A DNA stretch of 64,000 bases, from NCBI GenBank assembly GCA_004352715.1, contig SCFE01000026.1, positions 671,797 through 735,796 of the forward strand, written 5' to 3'. This document shows positions 12,001-64,000 of the stretch, piece by piece. The stretch is from Hofstenia miamia (taxonomy: Eukaryota; Xenacoelomorpha; Acoela). Below the pieces are notes generated by a model. It was not told the origin of the DNA. It saw only the letters and a program-made list of their open reading frames with translations, and did no database searches. Position 1 is the first letter of the stretch, and each line of letters opens with the position of its first letter. The position numbers and the translations under genes are program-made.

Positions 12001-14580
12001 TGGATTTTTTCCAAGTATTTAAGAGAAGTAATTTCCCAAATTTTCTTCTCAGAGTCCGATTTCTTGTATTTTAAGACAATCAGAAAGTATAACTCATTAT
12101 ACTTCTTTGCCAAGCAAAGTAAAGGATTTTACAAGTAGTAATCAGAGATGCCGACTTCTAACACACTTGAAGAGGGGGCATCATTGTAACAACATGCTTC
12201 ACAAATTAACATCAAACCCTAATATTAACGGACAATTCTGAAATTTATTCTTCTCTGATAACACAAATACCACAAAATATACACAGTAGATAAACAAACA
12301 ATGCTAATCATAAATGAATAGAATTTCCCCTTGGACACTGGCCCATGCAATTATTTTTTTGTGAAAGAAGAGGAGCTCGTGCCCTTTATCCCCACAATTC
12401 TGTTTCATTGCTAGTAATTTTTTTTATTTATTTTTTTTTGATTATTAGTAAACCTTCATTTCATGAGGCTTACTTAGCTATGTATTTTTGATAGAATAAC
12501 TACAGTCGTTGATTTAGAAAAAAATCATTCATATTTCGAACAGCCTCATCTTATGTGAAAGAAATCTTAACCAAATTAAAACCAGTAAACTATTATATTA
12601 ATCGCAGAGATGTTCAGAATTTTTAAATATTTCTTTTGGGTACTTAATCCTCTTAGAGAAATGTCTCTGTAGCCTCATTTTTCTTTATTTTATTGTAAAT
12701 TAAGTGGTCTTGATGACAGTTGGTCTAGATGCTACGATCACGTATATTAAGCGGGACAAAAGTGGATTGCATAATCTCTCATCCTTATCTATATCGAAAC
12801 CTGGTGACTTCTCATGAGATCATATTTTTGCACCTTATTTATTCTATCCTAGTTCTGTTGGCTCATCCTATCCCATAAGCCACTTGGGCGTTTCATTGCT
12901 CTTCTACATTACATCATTTATCAGTAAAAAAATAATCAAGTGGTGATAGAACGTTTTTCATTCTTGTTGATTTGAATCGAATCCAACCCTCTCATCATAT
13001 ATAAAGTGGTTTGCAATGTAAAATGACTCTACACAAGGCACTTTATATAATTTTGAATTTATATTTTTTGCAAATCCCTAAAAATTTTAACACATGGAGC
13101 TGTTGAAAACATAGCTAAGTATTTGTTTGCCCAACTTGGATTTTACCTTAGTGGCCAAATATTAAATATAAATACCATTTTAAATTACTTATGTAACTAA
13201 GCATTGTAAATTCAATTCATAAGAGAAACATTTTACAAATTTGAAATATAACATACCTTTGTCTGACCATTGAAAGCTACACAAATTCTAAGAATTCTGC
13301 ATATGTTTCCTATTCCAGACAATTGCTACGTTGTCTTCCTTATGGTGTTGACTAACAAATTGATCCCAAAATGAAAAATAATTTTCCTGCATTTTGTGCA
13401 TTCATAACATGTTTGAAAAACCAATATAATTTTTGTTAATTATTCCCTCTAAAAAATTTGTAAATTTAACTTAGATTTAAATGAAACAGGCTACTGAATA
13501 TACATGGATAGTGTACAGTTTATAATATGCCATATGCTATCTCAAATTACACTTGAGTCACCAATTTGCTTACTTATGAAATGCCCATCAAATAGTTTAT
13601 TTTTGAAATTTTACGTAAAAATTGCACATCTCGGTTATTAAGTATATAATTACAACAAAGGTAAAAAGTAATTAAAAAATAATAGCAATTAAGTCTTAAC
13701 TTTGGAAAGAGGATTTTTTACTAATTTGCCTAATCAACAATTGAAAAAACCCCTCGATATCCTGTAAAACAAAGCCTTAAAATTAATGTCCCAGCGTAAG
13801 TTCATCCTCGAATCCACAGCCAAAGCTATAAATGAACATTTTATAAATATAGAGATTTTTCTGTTCAATCCAATTCAATCCAATATCAAAATTCTACAAG
13901 TCCAATATTATATACTAATGTACACAGCCTAATGATAAAAAAGCTTCGAGTTCTACTAAAATGGGCATTAAATGTTTGTGATAATAACTTTTCTAAAACC
14001 AAATAATATATTTCTAAATCTATTCTTTTTCCACAAGAGTCAGATATTTACAATATTATTATTTATTTCTTCAAATTCATAAACAAAATTCCACCCTACT
14101 ACGAGATATTAATAAAATACACGTACAAAAAAGTATTCACGTGTTAAATTTAAAAAAAATATCATAAGTAAATCTTTTATTAAACTGCAATTTACAACTG
14201 GAATAAATTGCCAAAAAATGAAAATAATAGACAACCTAAAAAAATCAAGATGGAGTTAAAATAATTAATTCTCAAACAAAAGTTTGAAATTAGTAAACTA
14301 ACGGTAGCCAGTGTTTTTTTTTCCATTTTGTTACTATTCATTTTTTATGGTTCTTAGTAGTCAATGACGCTATTCATTTGAAATATCAGTTAAATATTGT
14401 AAAAAAATTCAAATGAATATTGATTATTTTATCTTATAAATTAAAATCTAAATTTGAGTAAAATCGCAACCCCTTCAAGCAAAGTTCAATCTATAAATGT
14501 TGTTAGACAGCAGCCAGAAATCGCACAGCATCTGATGTTCTTTGTAATTTTCTAAGTCAATCTAAGATGGAGCGGATGTG
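12001..14580. other. AT-rich stretch, nothing recognised
   Basis: No coding frame longer than expected by chance in AT-rich DNA is present. A short motif, AATGACGCTATTCA followed by ATATCAGTTA (about 14362), recurs near 19873 and in diverged, inverted form near 8043, so a low-copy dispersed repeat is likely. Confidence 0.5.
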
Positions 14581-15365
14581 TAAATATTCAACTTAAGAAT
14601 GATCATGCAATTGACAACGAATTTTTTTTGTTAAGTGCAAAATACTTTTTTCTAATTTTTTTACAGAACATACATCCTTAGGACCTATTTCAATTAAAGA
14701 AAGTCAGAAATTTATATAATGAGCAAAATATATAATGGGACACATGTGTCCCAATAGGGTATAGACGTAGGTCATATGTGTCCCAATAGTCCTTCTAACA
14801 AAGGATAAGAATAAAACAAAAAATTTCCTTTTATTTTTCTAATTATAAATGATATGGTGCAAAGCAGCTTATAAAAAATTAAAAATCCTCATAAACTCTG
14901 TTGTTAATTTTCACGGTCAGAATATATTGCCATCGTACTTTTGGCTAAAAGAAAGCCCAAAACTACTAAATACTACCAAAAGCATAATAAATAGGAAATA
15001 TATAGCCCAATAATTGTGATTGGAAATTTTGCGGGATATATATGTCCCAACAGTAGCGAAAGTGTTAATGCTCTTTCTCCACACTTGTTGCTTCTAAGCA
15101 TATCCGTTTGGTGGAGAATACTGTAAATAAACAACGCCACTTGTGGCAAAATTGTGAATAAATATTAAAGAAAACGATGAAAAATGCAATAAATTAAATA
15201 ATTATCATTAAATAATTTGAAAGTTCAGTGTATTTGCAAAGAAATAGCTCCCTTTCGTATTTTAGTAATTTAGCGAAAGGAAGATGAAACTTAGAACTGT
15301 CAAGAAATGTGATAAGCTTGTAAGCGCAAAAAATGTATAGAATTTCCAAAAAAATAACATATGCA
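14581..15365 (-). repeat. Inverted ~0.8 kb repeat, copy 2
   Basis: This is the reverse complement of 1795-2640 with few differences and one internal deletion of about 70 bp. It carries the palindromes GGGACACATGTGTCCC (14737-14752) and GGGATATATATGTCCC (15033-15048), and TTAA at 15065-15068 with the same 16 bp spacing as in copy 1. Confidence 0.8.
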
Positions 15366-15668
15366 AAGCAAAAATGGAAAAATGGCTCCCTTCGTATTTT
15401 ATTAGTATACTATATATATTAACGAAAAACGAGTAATCTTCGTAAAATCAATAAAATTAATAGAAAATAAAATCAAATGCATAATGAATAAGTTATAGAT
15501 GATTAAAATGTAACATATGCAAAGCAAAAATGCAAAATGGCTCCCTTCGTATTTTATTAGTATACTATATATATTAACGAAAAACAAGTAATCTTCGTAA
15601 AAGCAATAAAATTAATAGAAAATAAAATCAAATGCATAATGAATAAGTTATAGATGATTAAAATGGTA
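15357..15668. repeat. Tandem duplication, 156 bp unit, two copies
   Basis: The block beginning ACATATGCAAAGCAAAAATG at 15357 repeats at 15513 with only a few substitutions. The unit contains CTCCCTTCGTATTTTATTAG, which resembles part of the adjacent inverted repeat. The duplication therefore probably arose from that repeat. Confidence 0.85.
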
Positions 15669-16704
15669 AATATTAAACATAACTGACACATAACTTGACA
15701 ATTCAATAATTGCTAGTAAGGTAGTTAGTTGACATTGATAGTTCAGATGAAATTATATATTGACATGCTTATTTCTAACATGTCACATCTCCTTTTCGTA
15801 TTTTTATTTACAAATTTACCTTTTGTATTTTAGACCTACCTTTGAGGTAGTCAGATTTTAAACTGACTACTACCCGCATATTTATTGAAAAGCAAAGCTC
15901 TCTCAACACATTTGTGATTCGTGGATAATATGCAAATAGCTATTGACTTACGCCACATGTGGCAAAATTCTGCAATAGTAGTCAGATTTGAAAACCATCA
16001 GATATATTGATTTAACATGATATCGCTATTTGATGGATTGTTAAATATTTCAATAATAAATATGCAAAGGGTACGTTTGAATTGTAGTTAATTACTAAAT
16101 TTGTATCAGTTGGTTTTTAATTATGTTTAATTTTTTTACTCGAGAGGGAGGATCGACTTGCAGTACCTCGGCTGATGTTGAGAATTGTTGATCGGACTGA
16201 TGTCACTAATGTGCTGCTCTTTATATGCGGGTACAACAACCATACTCNNNNNNNNNNNAGTTATAGATGATTAAAATGGTAAATATTAAACATAACTGAC
16301 ACATAACTTGACAATTCAATAATTGCTAGTAAGGTAGTTAGTTGACATTGATAGTTCAGATGAAATTATATATTGACATGCTTATTTCTAACATGTCACA
16401 TCTCCTTTTCGTATTTTTATTTACAAATTTACCTTTTGTATTTTAGACCTACCTTTGAGGTAGTCAGATTTTAAACTGACTACTACCCGCATATTTATTG
16501 AAAAGCAAAGCTCTCTCAACACATTTGTGATTCGTGGATAATATGCAAATAGCTATTGACTTACGCCACATGTGGCAAAATTCTGCAATAGTAGTCAGAT
16601 TTGAAAACCATCAGATATATTGATTTAACATGATATCGCTATTTGATGGATTGTTAAATATTTCAATAATAAATATGCAAAGGGTACGTTTGAATTGTAG
16701 TTAA
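15651..16704. repeat. Direct duplication (~445 bp) on both sides of an 11 N gap
   Basis: 15651-16095 recurs at 16259-16704 after the N run at 16248-16258. Both copies contain GCCACATGTGGC and the same long AT-rich text, and diverge after TTTGTATCAGTTGGTTT. Between them, 16141-16247 is a unique, more GC-rich segment. A duplication flanking a small gap suggests overlapping contig ends that were not merged. Confidence 0.7.
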
Positions 16705-17103
16705 TTTGTATCAGTTGGTTTACTGTAGTATGATGACGTAAATTTGTTCTTCATTCTTTCAATGTTAATATTGAGAAATGGTAGTCTTTTGTTGTTTTCA
16801 TCTTCGATGGTAAATTGAATTGCAGAATCTAAAGAATTCAAGGAAGGAAGTAAGTCTTTAACATTATATTCTGATATAACTAGTATATCATCAACATATC
16901 GAGCATAGTAATGAAATTTATTCATTATTTTGACAACATTCATTTTTTGTTCAAATTTTGACATATAAATAGTTGCTAATGTTGGTCCAAGGCAATTTCC
17001 CATTGCAACACCATTAACTTGTAAATAAAACTTTCCTTGAAATTCACAAAGGGTGTTTTTTGTGCAGAGTAATATCAAAGTTTTCAAGGTTTCATAGTCT
17101 AAG
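16701..17103 (-). pseudogene. Penelope-like element reverse transcriptase fragment
   Basis: The minus-strand frame reads a Penelope-type reverse transcriptase: GKFYLQVNGVAMGNCLGPTL (the GVAMG..LGP motif), then the catalytic YYARYVDDILVIS with its YVDD box, then IQFTIEDENNKRLPFLNINI and YSKPTDTN. These are the hallmark blocks between RT motifs 4 and 7 of this family, which retrotransposes using an RT joined to a GIY-YIG endonuclease. No stop interrupts the sequenced part. It is cut at its 5' side by a 49 N gap (17104-17152) and lacks the C-terminal endonuclease, so it is a fragment. Confidence 0.85.
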
Positions 17104-17162
17104 NNNNNNNNNNNNNNNNNNNNNNNNNNNNNNNNNNNNNNNNNNNNNNNNNATATATATAT

Positions 17163-19251
17163 AAGCTGTGACAAAAAAGAAACGAGACCTTATTCAGAGA
17201 ACATTTATTTATAAGTAGAACATAAAATACTAATTTGTACCATCACAGTTAACACACTTAATCATTCGGCGCTGCCACCCCCGGAAACACTCTACAAAGT
17301 CTTCTTCCTTCAGATCCCTCAGCTGCTGCGTCACTGCACCTTTGATGTCTTCCACAGATGCAAAATGTCTACCCTTCAGTACAGCTTTCATTTTTGGGAA
17401 GAGCCAAAAATTGCAGTTAGTCAGATCTGGCGAATACGGTGGGTGCTCCAAGTATGTCACTTGTTTTGAGGTCAAAAAACGTCTCACACTCAAGGCTGTG
17501 TGTGCAGGTCATTGTCATGGTGCAGCATCCATGATTGGTTCTTCCACAAATTGCGTCTGCAGCGCCTGACTCTCTCACACAACCGAGCCAGAACTTCCTT
17601 GTAGTCGTGCTGATTCACAGTTCGTGGTGAGCAAGACCTCTTCGATCAAAAAATGTGATCAGCATCACCTTTATTTTCGACTTCAACATTCTGACCTTCT
17701 GTGGTCTTGATGCTGGAGTCTTCCACTGGAGGCTTTGCCTCTTTATCTCTGGGTCATATTGAAACACCCATGTCTCATCTCCAGTAATTACTTTTCCAAG
17801 GAAACCGGCTCCTCCTCAATCATCTGCAGGATGTTTCTGCAAACATTGGTGCGGTTGTCCTTGTGATCATCAGTCAGCAGTTTTGGTACCATCTTGGCAC
17901 AGACTTTCCGCATTCCAAGATCTTCAGTCAGGATGGTCCGGACTGTCTCTCTGTTCATCCCCAATTCATAGGCAATCATCCGAACAGTCAGTCTCCGATC
18001 TCCACGCACCACGCGATTCACATGGTCCATGTTGTCTGCAGTTTTGGATGTGGAAGGTCGTCCTGACTTCGGGTCATCTTCAACATCCTCACGGCCACTT
18101 TTGAACCGCGTATGCCACTCGAAAACACTTGCGCGTGACATGCAGTCATCTCCATAGACATTCTGAAGCATTTCTAAACATTCTGTAGGCTTCTTCTCAA
18201 GTTTTACAAGNNNNNNNNNNNNNNNNNNNNNNNNNNNNNNNNNNNNNNNNNNNNNNNNNNNNNNNNNNNNNNNNNNNNNNNNNNNNNNNNNNNNNNNNNN
18301 NNNNNNNNNNNNNNNNNNNNNNNNNNNNNNNNNNNNNNNNNNNNNNNNNNNNNNNNNNNNNNNNNNNNNNNNNNNNNNNNNNNNNNNNNNNNNNNNNNNN
18401 NNNNNNNNNNNNNNNNNNNNNNNNNNNNNNNNNNNNNNNNNNNNNNNNNNNNNNNNNNNNNNNNNNNNNNNNNNNNNNNNNNNNNNNNNNNNNNNNNNNN
18501 NNNNNNNNNNNNNNNNNNNNNNNNNNNNNNNNNNNNNNNNNNNNNNNNNNNNNNNNNNNNNNNNNNNNNNNNNNNNNNNNNNNNNNNNNNNNNNNNNNNN
18601 NNNNNNNNNNNNNNNNNNNNNNNNNNNNNNNNNNNNNNNNNNNNNNNNNNNNNNNNNNNNNNNNNNNNNNNNNNNNNNNNNNNNNNNNNNNNNNNNNNNN
18701 NNNNNNNNNNNNNNNNNNNNNNNNNNNNNNNNNNNNCTTCAGTCAAGATGGTCCGGACTGTCTCTCTGTTCATCCCCAATTCATAGGCAATCATCCGAAC
18801 AGTCAGTCTCCGATCTCCACGCACCACGCGATTCACACGGTCCATGTTGTCTGCAGTTTTGGATGTGGAAGGTCGTCCTGACTTCGGGTCATCTTCAACA
18901 TCCTCACGGCCACTTTTGAACCGCGTATGCCACTCGAAAACACTTGCGCGTGACATGCAGTCATCTCCATAGACATTCTGAAGCATTTCTAAACATTCTG
19001 TAGGCTTCTTCTCAAGTTTTACAAGGAGTTTACTCATTGCTCCATAAATTTGTTGTAACAGATCCCTGACGGACCCTGATTTGTAGTGTGTATTTAAATA
19101 GCTACAGAATTTCAATGAAAAGAGATAATGAGGCCATATTACGTCTGTAACATGGGGTTATGTTACGTATCATAAGACACAACTGGCTGGCCAATTGCAG
19201 GCCAGTTCTTACTGTGACAGACAAAGTCTCATTTCTTTTTTGTCACACCTC

Positions 19252-19253
<2 letters not shown>
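17163..19253 (-). pseudogene. mariner transposon, inactive, partly duplicated around a gap
   Basis: Terminal repeats (TGTGACAAAAAAGAAACG... at 17167-17188; its near-exact reverse complement at 19226-19247) bound a minus-strand mariner transposase next to TA-rich DNA. The 5' half encodes the paired HTH (CMSRASVFEWHTRFKSGRED, SGRPSTS, GMNRETVRTIL). The 3' half shows LHHDND followed by YLEHPPYSPDL and CNFWLFPKMK. In active mariners this last block reads C-D-F; the codon at 17410-17412 is AAT, so the third catalytic Asp is Asn. Frames are also broken between 17500 and 17800. The HTH segment 17925-18210 recurs almost identically at 18737-19022 after a 526 N gap. Counted once, the element is about 1.28 kb, the normal mariner size, so the doubling is probably an assembly artefact. 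Confidence 0.85.
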
Positions 19254-19282
<29 letters not shown>

Positions 19283-19369
19283 TTAAGAAATTTTATAGTA
19301 ATGTCATTAATATCAATGCAAACAAGGATTCACGATGATGATTACATTGTAACGTGAAAACTGAATTTT

Positions 19370-20325
19370 GATTAATGAAGATAGAGAAAATAAATAATGT
19401 CAACTCCCACTGTTCAATAAATTTAAACCACATTCCTATTATACCTGTTGATAAACTAAAACATCTCGGAGCAACAAGTGATTCAAACCTAATTTTCAAA
19501 TTTCATATAAATGATTATGTCACTGTACTTAAATTTTTAATCATTTCGAATTCATTTACTATTGTTGAGATTAGAAAGTTTTGTTTTATTTGAATTAGGT
19601 GCAGCTAAGTTTGTAGTTGTACAGTTGTATAAATTCCGTTTGCAAATAATAAAAAGATAAAATATTTTATAAAGCTACTGTAATTTTTAAAAAGATTTTT
19701 GGAAATGAAGTATTAAACAAAAACAGCTTTGGTAAATCAATGGCTAAGATAAAAATTTAAAAAAAATAACTATACGATAACTCTTCATTGAAATATTGCA
19801 ATAGTCATTTATCCATAGACTACAAGATTTGTTTTTCATTTCGCAATTTGTCAAATGTGTGCTTTGCGAATTTAATGACGCTATTCAGTTAAAATATCAG
19901 TTATTTAATTGTAAACAATTATCATAAAAATTCGTTTTTAAACTCAGCAGTTGATCTATGGAATAACTTACCCATTGAAATAAAGCGAATCAAAAAGCGA
20001 ATTTAATTTAAAAATCAAATTAATAACTACCTTCTTAAACAATATATCCCTAAAATAGGTTCTACATCATGGAAAGGATTGCAGTTCTTTAAAAGATATC
20101 ATTAATTAGCAATAAACTGGGTAAACTGATTATTCCGAATCTATGTTTTTTGTTATTATGTTTTTATAGTTTTTGTGTATTTTATGTTGTTATTGACGCA
20201 TTAAGTGTAGTATTAGCAGCTTTTGTTGAGGTGTATAATTATGCCAATGTACTACACTTAATAAGAGATTCTATTCTATTCTATTCTATTCTATTCTATT
20301 CTACATGTAAAAAGGCATCGATCAA
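19370..20325 (+). pseudogene. 3' end of a LINE retrotransposon with (ATTCT)n tail
   Basis: The frame at 19375-19500 reads INLNHIPIIPVDKLKHLGAT followed by SDSNLIFKFHIND, like the 'vKyLGv.iD..L.f..Hi' region after the RT domain in CR1/L2/Jockey-type LINEs. Around 19945-20010 it reads SAVDLWNNLPIEIKRIK, like their C-terminal 'lWN.LP..ir' motif. The copy is broken by stops and indels. The 3' end is a pentanucleotide tail (ATTCT)n at about 20270-20302, usual for these clades. Confidence 0.65.
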
Positions 20326-20409
20326 AGCTATTAATCAATAGCTTACTGAAAAGTATATCTATTTTTTTAAGAATTAAGTTTTCATAAAAATTAACACTGA
20401 AAATAATGT

Positions 20410-63456
<43,047 letters not shown>

Positions 63457-63712
63457 CTGCAAATTGATAAATGTTCAGTTCTACGATTGAATATGGCACT
63501 GTGCTATCTTAAATTCAGGTCGTATAAGTTTCGACAAAATCCGACCTACTGCTCTAATAATGGTCGTAATATTGCAAACAGTTGATAGTCGTACATTTAT
63601 TTATGAATGATTTTTTATACACTAAACTCATTTTCTTTATTCCAATATTTTGTGTCACATTTAGAACAGTTGAATCCCAACCTGCATAAAAATTTAAAAT
63701 TCAACGACTTAA

Positions 63713-63925
63713 CACTAGAAAGTCCAATGATTCTATATCTTAAATTCATGAAGTTGTCAGAATTGACGTATTCAAGTACAACTAACGAAATCAAAGCAAA
63801 TGAAAGAAAAGTACCAAAAGAACAAAATAAGCTGTTTTTCTATTTAAATTCTCATTACATGAGGCATTAGAAATGCATTTAAGATGTGCAAAGTGGTCAA
63901 ATTTGACCGCTTGGATTTTCTAGTG
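63713..63925. mobile_element. piggyBac-like MITE, TTAA on both sides
   Basis: TTAA at 63709-63712 and 63926-63929 flank inverted ends CACTAGAAAGTCC / GGATTTTCTAGTG. The right end has the palindrome GGTCAAATTTGACC (63895-63908), 17 bp inside the TTAA. 213 bp, no transposase. Confidence 0.75.
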
Positions 63926-64000
63926 TTAAAGGAGAAAAATCTGATTTTCAAAAAACTTTATGTCTTTCTCACATAGAGTAAAATACCCCTTCTTTAAAAA

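Noticed and set aside
17342-18104. Plus-strand frames opposite the mariner
   Set aside because: Antisense shadows of the transposase.
63500-63600. Acceptor-like GAGCAG followed by GRILSKLIRPEF on the minus strand
   Set aside because: No donor site in the right phase was found; it cannot be joined to the exon at 63379-63456.

Overview
This is AT-rich animal DNA, most likely from an arthropod or another invertebrate. The reasons are: split genes with GT-AG introns, an intronless metazoan-type alpha-tubulin, many (TA)n microsatellites, and a dense mix of mariner, Tc1/IS630, hAT, Harbinger-like, piggyBac-like, LINE and Penelope-like elements. The species cannot be named from the sequence. The assembly is imperfect. 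Two gaps are exactly 1000 N and one is exactly 500 N, and several gaps and single Ns sit between duplicated flanks, so some apparent repeats are probably joining artefacts.

Positions 1-20 kb are gene-poor. They open with a broken transposase gene carrying an N-terminal RING-H2 finger (81-794). Two copies of a ~0.8 kb repeat lie in inverted orientation about 12 kb apart (1795-2640 and 14581-15365). Between them are a possible 57-residue single-pass membrane micropeptide (9236-9409) and a hAT-type MITE with a perfect 8 bp target duplication (11373-11992). A Penelope-like reverse transcriptase fragment, a mariner duplicated around a gap, and a LINE 3' end follow.

From 20.4 to at least 63.5 kb runs one large minus-strand gene for a WD40-repeat protein. 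I assembled fifteen exons with matching splice phases, plus a possible 32 bp microexon, and the last exon ends at 20410. At least one exon between 59.5 and 43.3 kb, and the 5' end beyond 63.5 kb, were not found. Its introns range from 43 bp to about 16 kb and hold nearly all the mobile elements of the window. The largest contains a complete intronless alpha-tubulin gene on the same strand (50310-51668), with its own poly(A) signal and a plausible promoter.

The two intact cellular genes are therefore nested: a long WD40 scaffold gene and a compact tubulin gene inside it. The remaining coding material is transposon-derived and mostly broken. One exception may be a small hAT element at 56.4-57.3 kb, whose reading frame would be an uninterrupted 91-codon dimerisation-only protein if a 30 bp duplication around its gap is an artefact. 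The most unusual items are the RING-transposase fusion, the micropeptide, the dimerisation-only hAT product, two hAT insertions with overlapping target sites, and a shared layout (TTAA, then 16-17 bp, then a palindrome) at several piggyBac-like ends.
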